Source: Blumeriella jaapii (Eukaryota > Ascomycota > Leotiomycetes > Helotiales > Drepanopezizaceae). From it: a stretch of 64,000 bases of DNA. The notes under the pieces were generated by a model. That model made no database searches and was not told the origin of the DNA. It was given only the letters and a program-made list of their open reading frames with translations. Shown piece after piece: positions 35,601 through 46,115 of the stretch. The stretch spans positions 2,542,001-2,606,000 of the forward strand of contig VWND01000001.1 in NCBI GenBank assembly GCA_009599575.1, given 5' to 3'. Positions within the stretch are counted from its first letter, which is position 1. Every line of letters begins with the position of its first letter. A program made the position numbers and the translations under genes.

Positions 35601-35621
35601 GCTTGGGAGAGTTTGTTGTAG
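32616..35621 (+). CDS. SCY1-like (SCYL2-type) pseudokinase (frame interrupted once)
   Basis: Exons 32616-33215, 33263-34103 and 34154-35621. Kinase-like domain (about residues 25-300) with AKKKSTGKAVSIFVFDKK, RLRHPNILELVEPVEE, then LVHGNLTPDAVFVNAK where active kinases have HRD, and SDWKISGLSF where they have DFG, so it is predicted inactive as usual for this family. HEAT-like repeats follow (LPALLEEMKDRELLSLILKN, ILPIIHLAIESPTHSIVDAS), then a Gln/Pro/Ser/Gly-rich tail ending LDAWESLL. SCYL2 proteins act in clathrin-dependent trafficking between the trans-Golgi and endosomes. The frame shifts between RVENEQ and AKKLQELSGTNN at 34701-34706; one added G restores 969 residues. Without it the low-complexity tail is lost. 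No intron fits at that point. Confidence 0.88.
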
Positions 35622-36684
35622 ATGCGGCTTGTGTTGGCTGAGTGGGAGGGCGGGATCAGGTCGAGGGCGTTGGAATACGTGCCGGATTTTGAGCAGAGAG
35701 CAGAAATGGGGGGGGGGAGGGCGTATGCCTGCCCACCTACTTTTGATCTTTGTCGACTAGCGAGCAAATGCATGAGCGTCTAAGATAGCGAGATTACCGT
35801 GATCTTGTCCCTTCACAGCTTATACTGTCCTCGGTCTTCCTTTTTTCTTCCCTTTGTCTTCCTTCTCTCGTCCTTCTCTTCATCCTCCTCTTCATCTGTT
35901 CTCCTACTTTCGCGCTTCCCTCTAGGCCTCGTTGCTGGACTACGCAATAGGTACTTGCAATCGTGTGCGCCCACCTGTCTATCCACTTTACCGTACCGGG
36001 TCTCCGCCCTTGCCTGACCCTCCCCGTCCTGTTTGGCCCTTGTCGCCGCTGAACACCTCCATGGGTTGTGAGCAACGACAACCTTGGTGCCGTTGCAGAA
36101 CCTGAGTTGGAGAAGAGCAATCGGATCGGTTGAATTGAGGGAACAAACGGCAGCTGGACCGGGCTCGGCTAGATTGAGAGAGAGGGCAGGTAATCAGCCA
36201 CAATCTTGATGTTGATATTGTCGCGTGTGGTGATATTGTGAATGAAGAATGCGATGTTTTGTTCGCCAGGGGCTCGAGATGCGTCTCCACCAATCACAAG
36301 CGTGGTAAGCGCGCTTCGCTGGGCGCTTAGCACGGCCGCCTCGCGTAGCTCGCGTAGCTTAGCATTGTCTTGCAAGCGCGTCGCGAACACATCTTTCCAG
36401 GTTCCCGTTCTTCATCCCCGAACTTCTTCTTCCCTCTCAACACTCAACACATCTCAAGTCGCGACAACCACCTGTCATACCACTCTCGCTGGTCGGTATT
36501 GTCTCGCTCTTCCATCGTCTCGTTGGAAAAACCCCCCTTCCCACCTCTTGAATACATCTTTCTGTGTACTCTCATTGCTCGCTCAACAGAAACCTACATC
36601 AACAAACACCACCAACAACAACAACAACTACTACTCTACAACAACTACAACAACAACAACTGCAACAACGACAATCACAACAAC
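35622..36684. promoter_or_regulatory. Intergenic region and leader of the RCC1 gene
   Basis: Holds a pyrimidine-rich tract (about 35830-35900) and a CAA-repeat leader at 36600-36684 (ACAACAACAACAACTAC and similar) ending directly at the RCC1 ATG. A/C-rich unstructured leaders usually favour efficient scanning, but the effect here is inferred. Confidence 0.5.
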
Positions 36685-39031
36685 ATGCCTCCCAAAAAGG
36701 CCCCCGCCGCCGCCGCAAAGGCAAAGGCTGCGCCCTCCAAGTCCGTCGCCGTCGCAAAAGAGCCCGCGAAGCCGTCGCGAGCTTCGTCCGGCCGGAAGGC
36801 TTCCATCGCCGTTGTCAACACCGTCACCAAGACCACCATCACGAAGACGACGAAGAAGCGCAAGCTCTCTGAGGCCGAGGCCGAAGACGATGTTCCCGCC
36901 GCGGCACCTGCATCCAAGAGATTGAAGTCCTCCTCCGCGGGAGCCGTCGCGATCAAGTCTCAGCCCGCTGCGAAGACAACTACGTCTGCAAAGGCCGCTC
37001 CCACCGTCAAGTCCAAGATGCCCAAGAACACAACTGCTGCTCCCGAGAAGGCCGTAGTTGAAGAGAGTGCGTCCGAGTCCGAGGGCGAGTCCGAGGGCGA
37101 GGACGAGGACGATGACGAGCCTGCTCCCAAGAACACAAAGGCCATGGCGAAGGCTGCAGCACCCGGAAAGACTGCACCGGCGAAGAAAGCACCCGGCCGA
37201 CCTGCTTCAAAGGCTGCTTCAAAGGCTGCTGCTCCAAAGGCTGCTCCCACCAAAGTCGCAGTGAGTGTGCTCCGGGATGCGCAAGCACTTTTACTGACTC
37301 CAACACAGAAGAAGGCCGCGCCCAAGGGTCAGGCAGGCAAGAAAGTTGTCGCGGCTCCCTCTGAAGAAGAGGAGGATGAGGTCGCTGTGCGTCACAATGT
37401 TACCTCTGCGGATCGCCTGCTGATCCGTCTCCAGAAACCCGTTCGCAAGGGCAAAGCTGCTGCAAAGAAGGCTACTCCCAAAGTCAAGGTGTGTTTATCT
37501 TCACATGCGCATAAATTGATGCTGATTGATTCACAGAAATCCGCCCCCGAGGACAAAGCTCCAGCTCCGAAGAAGGCCACTGCACCAAAGAAAGCTCCTG
37601 CTCCACGAAAGGTCGCCGCTCCCAAGCCCAAGAAAGCCCTCCCCATCGTCAACACTCCTCCCACACAAGTCTTCGATATCATGGCCTTTGGTGAGGGTAG
37701 CGCGGGCGAGCTTGGACTCGGGGCTCGCACGATAGATGGCAAGAGGGTCATTGATGTCACACGTCCCCGTCTCAACCCACTCCTCTCGGCAAAGGATGTC
37801 GGTGTCGTACAGATGTCTACCGGTGGAATGCACTGCATCGCTCTCACCAAAGACAACAAGATCTTGACCTGGGGTGTCAATGATCAAGGCGCCCTCGGTC
37901 GCGAGACTCCCAACGAAGGCAAGATGGTCAATCTGGATGCCGCTGACGCGTCCGACTCGGATTCCGACTCGGATGACGATTCTGGTCTGAATCCCAACGA
38001 GGCCACTCCCAAGGCGGTCGACCCAGCTCACTTCCCCGAGGGCACCATCTTTGCTTCGGTCTGCGCAGGTGACAGTGTCTCATTCGCGCTCACCAATACC
38101 GGTCTGGTCTACGGCTGGGGTACCTTCCGCGTAAGTCTTCTTCCCACGCATCCCAGCTCACTACTAACACCCCCAGGGCAATGACGGTGTCCTCGGCTTC
38201 ACGCCCAAGGTCCAGACCGCATACACTCCCATCCTCATCCCAGAACTCAAGGACATCACCGCTCTGGCTGCCGGCACCAACCACGTCCTCGCTCTGAACC
38301 AAAAGGGCAAGGTCTTTGCGTGGGGCGCAGGAGAGCAGAGCCAGCTCGCTCGCCGCGTGGTCGCCCGCACCGCCAAAGGCGCTCTGGTCCCCCGTGAGTT
38401 TGGTCTCGGCAAGAAGAATATCGTTCACGTTGGCTGTGGCGACTACCACTCTTTCGCCGTTGACAACAAGGGTGATGTCTACTCTTGGGGACTCAACTCC
38501 TTCGGCCAGACGGGTGTGCCAAAAGACCAGGAGGAGAACGATAGCGGCGCCATCGCCAATCCCACCAAGGTCTCTGTCCTCGACGACTACGACATCAAGC
38601 AGGTTACCGGTGGTGCTCATCACTCCATTGCTTGCACCACAACTGGTCAAGTCTTGGTTTGGGGTCGCGTCGACAATAGTGAGGGCGGTATGGAGATTGA
38701 TGATATGCCCAAGGATCATCTCTTCTTCGACGAGGAGACTGGGAAGCCGAGATACTTGGTCAAGCCTCTCGTCATTCCCAACCTCAACGGCGTTCAGGTT
38801 TCGTCGGGACCCGACACCTGCATTGCTGTGGCCTCCGATGGCAAGGCTTACTCGTGGGGCTTCGGGGAGAACTACCAACACGGACAAGGTCACAGTGGGG
38901 ATGTCAAGGTTGCGACGTGGATCGACAACAGTGCCGTGCGCGACAAGCAGCTCGTGTGGTCTGGCGTTGGCGGTCAGTTTGGCATGCTGGCTGCGATTGC
39001 TGAGGATACCCCGATGGTCAATGGAATCTGA
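36685..39031 (+). CDS. RCC1-type guanine nucleotide exchange factor for Ran
   Basis: Exons 36685-37260, 37309-37386, 37435-37488, 37537-38130 and 38177-39031; 718 residues, all phase 0. The first 300 residues are Lys/Ala/Pro-rich (MPPKKAPAAAAKAKAAPSK, KKRKLSEAEAED nuclear signal, acidic ESASESEGESEGEDEDDDE), typical of chromatin-binding extensions. Then the seven-bladed RCC1 propeller: VFDIMAFGEGSAGELGLG, VVQMSTGGMHCIALTKDNKI, LTWGVNDQGALGRET, VCAGDSVSFALTNTGLVYGW, LAAGTNHVLALNQKGKVFAW, VGCGDYHSFAVDNKGDVYSW, VTGGAHHSIACTTTGQVLVW and KAYSWGFGENYQHGQG. The protein loads Ran with GTP on chromatin and drives nuclear transport. It is the only RCC1-like gene in the window, and the acidic insert DASDSDSDSDDDSG within blade 1-2 is a fungal feature. 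Three of its introns are exactly 48 nt (see findings). Confidence 0.93.
37261..37536 (+). other. Three equal-length, stop-free 48-nt introns
   Basis: 37261-37308, 37387-37434 and 37489-37536 each begin GTGNGT, end CAG, are 48 nt, lie in phase 0 and have no in-frame stop, so retention would add 16 residues without a shift. The branch motif (CTGAC, CTGAT, CTGAT) starts at offset 34 in all three. The first and third also share ATGCGCA at offset 17. Their intron identity is supported by canonical ends and by the Lys/Ala/Pro-rich coding sequence resuming on both sides. Confidence 0.85.
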
Positions 39032-40451
39032 TTCAGGGGTGGGTATCTGGAAGGGTTTTCTCGTTTCTGAATTCATCTTGTGTCCTGGCGCGGGCGTTGG
39101 CTATTGAGCATTTTTCCTAACAGAGCAGAGCGTCTAGCATATCTGATCTGGGAACACTTGCGAGCGGGCGGCCCTGTCTTTGTAATACTAATTCTTCTAC
39201 CCTTGTTTTGAGATATGGAGGGATCGGAAGGGACGGAAAGGCAATGTTGGCCTGACGTTTGTTTGATCTGTGTCGTACAGGTTCAGAGACAGAGGCGTGG
39301 CCGTGTACCTAGGCAGGCGGCTTGCCCTGCATCGGCTCTGCCTCCTTCTCTTACAGTACAGAGGTCGTCAAAACCCCCACCCCCGAGTAGCAAATGAAAA
39401 GTTTTTTGTCTCTTTTGATGTTACTGTCTCTCCATCTTGTCTCTCCATCCACAAGAAACGACCCGCGAATGCGTGCTTGCCCTTTTTGTCTCTCCGGCCA
39501 TGCATGCATAGCCGAGAGCCACCAGACACAGCCGTTGCATGCGGTAGGTAAGGTAAGGTAGGTAGGTATTTACAGTACTGTAGGACGAATGGTTTGAACA
39601 TCTCTGATCATTTGTTTTATCCACCCTTATTCACGAAGCTTTTTTTTTTCGGTTTGGTGTAGTATATCCCTGTAGTATATTTCTCTCTTTCCTTTTTCTC
39701 TTCCTTTTTCTTTCCCTCTCTCTTTTCCTCTTTCTTTTCCTCTTTCTTTTCCTCTTCCTTCTCCTCTTCCTTTTCCTTCTTCTCTTCCTTTTTCTTTTTT
39801 CTTTTTCAATTGTCCCATGTAATAGTGGGAAGGCAGCCCACTATTACCTCTTTCTTGGGTTGTGTTGTCGTGCATCACTCCCGTGCGAGCTTCGGGGGGG
39901 GGGGTTGTTGATTGGTGGATTGGTGGATTGATAGATGGATAGATGGATAGATGGATTGATGCTGTATGTAGGTGTGTCGCTTTGTGAAGCCGGTGATGAG
40001 ATGTGACAATGGATCGACACCTACCTACCTACCTACCTACCTACGGACCTGCTTAGTTGGGTGCAGCAATTCACTTTTGCGTGTAAGAGTGGATGGGGGA
40101 AACATTAACCGAGGGAGGAAAGGAAGTGTCTCGATTGCAATTCAACGAGAATCATGCCCGGTGGACTCAGTAGGTGGATAAGTGCAATGGCAGCTTGTTT
40201 CTCTGCACACGGACAGGCGATTGGATCTTCATTCGCGTTCTTCCGCTGAGCTTCGAAATCGAGGTCAAAACGTGGTTCGGGTCGCAGAGCTGGTGGTGGA
40301 TATAAGCATACGTATGTAAAATCGTCGCTACAGATATGTGCTCTTTCTCTCTACTACCTTTCCTTTTTAATACTTCTCCTTTCTACTACTTCTCCTTTCT
40401 ACTATCTCTCCTTTCTACTACCTCTCTCTCTAAACCCCCCCCCCCCCAATA
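39032..40451. other. Convergent intergenic region with simple repeats
   Basis: No gene supported. Contents are a GGTA run at 39543-39568; a C/T-rich tract (CTTTTCCTCTTTC-type) at 39676-39806; a palindrome at 39819-39847; a G run at 39893-39904; GATAGATG-type repeats at 39920-39958; a CCTA run at 40020-40044; and a C run at 40436-40447. Confidence 0.55.
39819..39847. repeat. Perfect 11-bp inverted repeat, shared with 6324-6345
   Basis: Arms GTAATAGTGGG and CCCACTATTAC flank a 7-nt loop AAGGCAG. Twenty-two bases of it recur exactly at 6324-6345 beside the degraded gypsy block. Probably the end of a transposon or a conserved LTR motif. Confidence 0.75.
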
Positions 40452-43380
40452 CTATTCCTGCTTCCCGACCTTCACGCTCTCTCCACCACCACTCTCGCCA
40501 TCCTCGCTCGTGCCCGTCATGGCGTACACCCGCCGCCGGCCCGCGACATCATGGAGGCGATCCCACTCCGAGACCTGCGCAAGCGGCACCTTCACCAGGC
40601 TATTCGTCACCTCGCCCGTCCGGAGCACGATGCGCTCCTGGCGAATGGCGTAGCCGCGGCGTCGCGGCAGCACGCGGATCCAGACGTAGTAGTACAGCGC
40701 GGAGACGAGCAGCAGGCCGCACGACACGATGCTCGCCGTCGCGTACAGGAAGGACACGTTGCCGGCGTGGACGCCGCCCGCGGGCGGCACCCACGGCATG
40801 GCGAGCAGGAACACCTGCACGCCGATGTAGAAGGCGACGAGCGGCGTCCAGGCGTGGAAGAGCTCGCGCTGGCCGTCGGGGGAGAGCCGCAGCTGGGCGC
40901 GCTGGCGCCGGACGCTGAAGATGCCGACGGCGAGGAAGAGGAGGAACACCGAGGACGGGTAGGAGGCGAGGTCGACAGCTACAGAAAGGCCTTAGCTTGA
41001 CTGCCATGCTTGGCTTGGCTTGAGAGGGGAGGGGGTGCAAGGGAGAGGCGTACCGAAGTTGAAGGCGTCGCCGAAGGGAGGTGCGAGAATCTGGAGAGCT
41101 GGCTGTTAGTCGCTGTGTGTCTGGTGGCTGCTGATATTGAGAGAGGATGACAGGGAGAAAGGGAAATGGGAGAGAACCATTATGATTGTCATGACATATT
41201 TGAGGGCGTACGGGCCGAGAGGGGTGCCAAAGGGTTGGGTAGAAGCCCAGAAGCGAGGAAAGGGGAGGACGCCTTGTCTAAGGTGTGCAGGTAACAAGTC
41301 AGTGTTTACTCTCGAGGGGGAGAGGAGAAGAGAGCTGGGGACTTGCCTTCCGCATTCGCGGATCATGCGTGATTGGCCGATGAGGACCGTGACCTAGTTG
41401 ATGCGGAAGTGGAGTCAGTCCTAGGCTTTGAGAGGGAGCTTTGGGGATTGAGAGAGAGGAATAGAGGAAGAAGAAATGGGGTGAATATGAGAGGAGAGCA
41501 GCGAAGTGAGGTGAAGTGAGGTGAAGTGAGGTGAAGTGAGGTGAGCTGAGTTGAACTGAGGTGAAGTGAGGTGAGGTGAAATGAAATGAAGTGAAATGAA
41601 GTGAAGTGAAGAGGTGCAGGACGTACGAGATTACCGAAAGCACTGAGCAGAATGAGGATATTAAGACTGCGGGCAGCGGTGCCGCTCCCAAAGACCTTGG
41701 AGAAGAAGAGGCTGGCGGCGATGGTGTTCCCCTCGAGGATCTCCTCTTTGGGAACTGGCACGAAGGATATCAGCCAACACGTTGCACACCCCCAGTAGCG
41801 GGACGGCCTTACCAGCGGCGAAGTACGCGATGTTGACGAGCATGTACAGCACGGCTATCACGGCCAGCGAGACAGGGCCTGCCCATCGGACAGTCTTGAT
41901 GGGTTTCTATCGTCGTCGTGGTCGATTAGAACGAGGGGTCGAGAGGGGGATGGGGAGCATGAGCATTCGCTTACCTTGATCTCAGCCACGACGTTGAAGC
42001 AATTCTCCCAGCCGGAATAGGCAAAGTTGATGCGGACGAGGGCGTTGGTGATGCCGTAGGCATCGTTCGTCGTCCCGGCGAAAGCGTCGCGGAAGTTGAG
42101 TCCCGGGTCGGGCACGGCGTCGATGCCGCCGGCGAGGACGACGAAGCCCGTGATGCTGATACTGAGGTAGTGTCAATAGTTGGACGCTTACCTATGGCAA
42201 GCCTAACAAGAGGGAGAAGCGTGCACTTACAAGACGAGGGTGAGGAGCTTGACGATGGTGATGCCGTTGGCGAACCAGAGCGAGTATTTGTTGGAGAAAA
42301 TGCAAACTTGGGAAGCGTTCAATTAGGACGTAGTTGGAGAAGTTAGTCATGATCCGGGGACTTACTGAGGACTGCTATCGTGTATCCCGCGACGGCGACT
42401 CCCTTGGACTGCCACTCGGTGGGAGTCGATCCCGCGGTACGATAGAGGTAAGTCGACAAGACTACGACACTGGTCAGCGAATGACGCCTAGGGATGGGAT
42501 GGGAGGGGGGGGGAGGGAGAGAAAGAGAGAGACAATGAGACAGAGAGAGAGAGAGACTGAGAGAGACAGACGGCCAGCTTACCAATCGCGTTACTACTGC
42601 TAAAGGAGAATATCACCTTGAATGCCGCAAAGGCAGTTGGGAGAAAGTACTTCGGTCTCGGCCAGGCCTGCTCCAGATAGACCACCTCGCTGCCGGATCG
42701 ATTGGGGAAGTAGGAGGCGAGTTCCGTATAGACCAGCAGGCCGGCGCTGGCAATGAAGAGACCGAGCACCCAGTAGAGCAGACTCAGGCCGACGGAGCCC
42801 AGATTCTTGAGGATGGAGCCGGCTGTGGGGAGGAAGAGACGCTTAGCGAGCTGCTGGGACGGGGGCGGATCGAGTCGAGTCGAGTCGACGGCCATACATA
42901 CGAGTCGAGAAGATGCCCGTGCCGACCATCTGGCCGACGTTGAGCAGGATCACCGTCAGCCAGGAGACCTCGTAGCCCAGGGGCGACTCGCTCTCGACGG
43001 GCGCACCCGATGCCTCTGTCGTCGCGTTGCACTCCCGTTAGCGAGTCTCGGGCGAGGGGAGGACGGCGTGCGTGAAGGCCACACGTACCTTGATACGAAG
43101 CCTGCGAATCATTGCCCCCTTTCTCTTGCGTAAAGTCGAGGTTTCCCTCATGGCTGAGGAGCAGTCAGCAAGGAGCACCGCGTCACAGCAAAGACCTCTC
43201 GGCTTAGGTCTCGCTAGACCCAAATACGAGAAGCGAGGAAAACAACATCCAGCGCCGAGTTCTCGCGTAGGGATGCAGCGCAGGGGACACAGCGGCTCAC
43301 ACGATGTTCTCGGCTGCTTCCGTGGCCGTGGCCGCGTAGGTCGGCCCCTGGAGGTTGGCTAGGTAGGAGTGCAGACCCAT
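40452..43380 (-). CDS. MUP1-like high-affinity methionine permease (APC/LAT superfamily)
   Basis: Thirteen exons read leftwards: 43380-43301, 43153-43089, 43015-42902, 42822-42583, 42461-42366, 42306-42231, 42161-41975, 41906-41813, 41754-41627, 41393-41347, 41277-41178, 41090-41054 and 40978-40452. The phases add up to 596 residues without a shift. About twelve membrane segments. Diagnostic stretches are LGYEVSWLTVILLNVGQMVG, TGIFSTPGSILKNLGSVGLS, YTELASYFPNRSGSEVVYLE, FSNKYSLWFANGITIVKLLT, ALVRINFAYSGWENCFNVVA, EIKNP-like KPIKTVRWAGP, LNILILLSAFGNLVTVLIGQ and SRMIRECGRQGVLPFPRFWA. These match fungal MUP1/MUP3-type permeases at the plasma membrane; methionine specificity is inferred from family only. 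The intron after exon 10 has a GC donor (GCAAGT). The N-terminus is cytosolic and polar. Confidence 0.88.
41503..41612. repeat. GTGAG/GTGAA pentanucleotide tract in an intron
   Basis: About 110 bp of imperfect GTGAAGTGAG repeats inside the ninth intron (41626-41394) of the MUP1-like gene, which makes this the largest intron of that gene. Confidence 0.9.
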
Positions 43381-44440
43381 GATTGCTGGCTGGTGATGGA
43401 ATACGTAGTGCAGCCACCGCAGAGTCACTGCACGGTGTGTCGGTCGGCGCGAGTATACACAGGATATATGTACACACACCGTCCGACCAGAGCGGCGGGC
43501 AGCCCTCGGCATATAAATTTCCCCGGCGGCCCTCCTGACCGTACCACGTTTCCCCACGACAAAGAGATCGACCATTGCCCGGGCCAGAATGTCTCGGCCG
43601 GGGAGCGAAAGCTTGATGGCGAGCGCGGCGCCCAGAATGGCACCACCTGCCCCGTTGGGCGCTTCCACGAGCCCGGGGCCGAGTCTTGTCGAGTGCGCAA
43701 GCACCTGGGCCAATGTTGACATTCGCTTACGGTGCACGCGCGGGAGCCACTCCCCCGGATTGGGGACGGGCGCGCGCCGCTTGGCCATGGTTTATTCTCT
43801 GCCAAGAGCTGCATTCTCCGTTCATGGCCAAGGAGGAGGCCCGATGGCCTTATCAAGAGCTGAGCTGCTCGGGTGGCTTCTTTGACATCCATGGCCTTAG
43901 CCGAGACCTCGTCTCACTGATTCAGCCCTCGCTGGTTGGAGGAGCTTGGCTTCCGCCTGTGCGTGCGAAAAGTCGGGGATTCTGGAAGTATGATCTTTCG
44001 CTCACTGCCAAGTGGGATTTTGCAGTACTTGAACCCAGATCGTTCCTCTCTTGAAAACCGAACAAAGGAAGTTCTTGAGAGACGCAGCAACAACGGGGGA
44101 TGCATTCCACTCTCCCGGTCCTACTGCTCCCGAATTGTGATGGGCAGACCTTGATCGAAGTCAGACGCAGCGAGACTATCATGATGATACTGCACAAGCG
44201 ATCATCTCATAGGCTCTCCCCATGGACCACGCATTCAAAGATTTCCTTGCCATTCCTGGAGGCTCAACTCAACAAACATCACCTGACCTTGAGAGGCTCT
44301 GGGGCATAGTTCTTCCGCTCGGCTAAGTAGTGTGCGATCGTCCTGATCTCCAGTCTCCAGCCAGTATAGTTTGCTTCTGTGCTACTTTCTACCATATTAT
44401 GTAGTACGGTGCTTTGTACTACCTCCTTGGCAGCTTGGCG
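43381..44440. other. Gene-free region upstream of the permease
   Basis: No supported gene. A short TATATG element near 43464 could be part of the permease promoter. Leads into the microsatellite island. Confidence 0.45.
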
Positions 44441-44445
44441 ATGGT

Positions 44446-44665
44446 TTATTATGGTGGTTGTGGTGGTGGTGGTTGTGGTGATTGTGGTGGTTGTGGTGGT
44501 TGTGGTGGTTATGGTGGTTATGGTGGTTATGGTGGTTATGGTGGTTATGGTGGTTATGGTGGTTATGGTGGTTATGGTGGTTATGGTGGTTGTGGGGTTG
44601 TGTGGTGGTTGTAGTGATTGTGATGGTTATGGTGGTTATGGTGGTTCTAATAGTTGTGATAATTG
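44446..44665. repeat. GGTGGTTAT / GGTGGTTGT nonanucleotide microsatellite
   Basis: About 220 bp of tandem 9-bp units, most regular at 44510-44590. Long frames across it (Met-Val or His-Asn repeats) are repeat artefacts. Confidence 0.95.
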
Positions 44666-44772
44666 TAGTAACGTACAAAAGAAAACTTGTGACTGTGGAA
44701 GAGAAAACGCGTAAGAAATTTTACGTCACCTTTATGTAATGAAAAAAATTCCTGAGCATGGTATCCAGAGCA

Positions 44773-44950
44773 GCGCAGATAGCATAGTGGTTGCAATCAT
44801 GTCAGGTCTCTCTGGTGTGGAGGATTGTAACGATTTGGAGACGAGTGGTTTAGACTCACCAAACTACACACGACAGCGGATCAAAACGAAAACCCATATC
44901 AAAGGCTTTTCTTCCCCCACTTCGGTGGGGGTTTGTTTTGCTATTTTTTC
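44773..44950 (+). ncRNA. Candidate Pol III element: tRNA-like boxes followed by a TTCG hairpin
   Basis: TAGCATAGTGG at 44780-44790 matches a tRNA A box, and a D-arm can pair (GCAT with ATGT). GGTTTAGACTC at 44848-44858 resembles a B box, with a partly pairing T-arm. The acceptor stem does not pair, so it is not a functional tRNA. At 44914-44931 there is a perfect 7-bp hairpin CCCCCAC-TTCG-GTGGGGG followed by T-rich sequence. It could be a tRNA-derived SINE or a small RNA gene. A TTTT at 44907-44910 before the hairpin might terminate Pol III early. Confidence 0.3.
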
Positions 44951-45236
44951 CATTTTTTTCCAATTTTTTTTTTTTCAACGAGCATCTTATATACATGATA
45001 GAAGCAGTAAGCGCACGCTCAACAAAAAATCTACAAGCATCAAACACTTGAATTCAGATTTTAGACTTGCTTCTACAATAATCTATAATTATTGATGGAA
45101 AGCATCACGCTAGATGTTGTACAATATGTAATAATTGTTATGATTTTCGTAACTGTAATATTTGTGATGGGTGTGATGGGTGTGATTTTGACGGTTCACC
45201 CTTTTGCCTCTCTTTTGCTCTCCTTGGTCACGCATA

Positions 45237-45444
45237 TGTGGCACTTGTCACCTGATACTCTCCCCAGTCTCCTGGCGGGTCTCCCATACGGCCCTTTCCC
45301 CCTTAGCAACCTCTACCTTCCGTAGTTGTTGATTCCAAGTGAATATCTTTGTTACAAGGCTGAAGACTCGTTCTCTTTCATACTATGTGAACTTGGCGAC
45401 CCTCGTTGACTGATCTCAGCCTTCTGACTGATAAGATCGTCACA
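45237..45444 (+). repeat. Solo LTR of the gypsy family at 4325-4590
   Basis: Starts TGTGGCACTTGTCACC, ends AGATCGTCACA, and shares TTGTTGATTCCAAGTGAATA, TCTTTGTTACA, GACTCGTTCTC and AACTTGGCGACC with the two LTRs at the left edge. About 208 bp, so shorter than the other copies, and no internal element follows. No clear target-site duplication. Confidence 0.8.
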
Positions 45445-45449
45445 GTACT

Positions 45450-45716
45450 GTAATGGTTGTGATGGTTATGGTAGTAATTATGGTGGTTGCAATAGTTGTG
45501 GTAATTGTGAGGGTTATGATAGTTGTGGTGATTGTAGTTAATGGCTGTGGTAGTCATAGTGGTTGTGATAATTGCGATGGTTATGATAGCTGTGATAGTA
45601 ATGATGGTTTTGGTAATTGTATTAGTTGTTATAATCGTAGTGATGGTAATGATTATGGTGATTAGAATAACTATCATGGTTGTAGTTGTTAATGTTGTTG
45701 TTGTTGCTGTTGCTGT

Positions 45717-45793
<77 letters not shown>

Positions 45794-45980
45794 TTGTACA
45801 TATTCTCATTGTTACAATTGTTATGATATTATTATGGTTGTCATTCTTATAATTCTTATAATCGTTATGGTTGCTATGGATGCTATAGTTGTTATGATTG
45901 TTGTAATCATTGTACCTGTTCTGCTTGCTGTTATTGGTGTTGTTAATCCTGTTTGTATAATGGCTGTTGTTGTTGTTGAT
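45450..45980. repeat. GTT/GTG-rich microsatellite island with a 15-bp unit
   Basis: Degenerate TGGTTGTGAT-like units at 45450-45680, then an almost exact 15-bp repeat (TTGTTGTTGCTGCTG) at 45693-45796, then degenerate GTTAT-like units to about 45980. It lies directly upstream of the Zn2Cys6 gene, probably in its promoter or leader. Confidence 0.9.
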
Positions 45981-46115
45981 CTCTGGCCTCAGGCCACCAT
46001 GAAAATCCTGACTCATCGACCCCGCAATTCGGGAAGTCTCTCCTGGCCTCCCATCCTTTGGTGCTTTGTGCTCGACCTCCTCTGTTCGTTCTGGACGCCG
46101 AAGCTGTTTGTGACC

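Noticed and set aside
38090..39076. 328-residue minus-strand frame
   Set aside because: Antisense to the RCC1 propeller exons. The plus strand carries clear RCC1 motifs, so this is a codon-bias shadow.
44379..44739. Met-Val, Trp-Leu and Gly-Tyr repeat frames, and His-Asn repeat frames on the other strand
   Set aside because: Produced by the 9-bp microsatellite; all frames stay open, with no non-repeat coding part.
44773..44860. Functional tRNA gene
   Set aside because: The acceptor stem does not pair, there is no convincing anticodon arm, and T-loop position 58 is not A.
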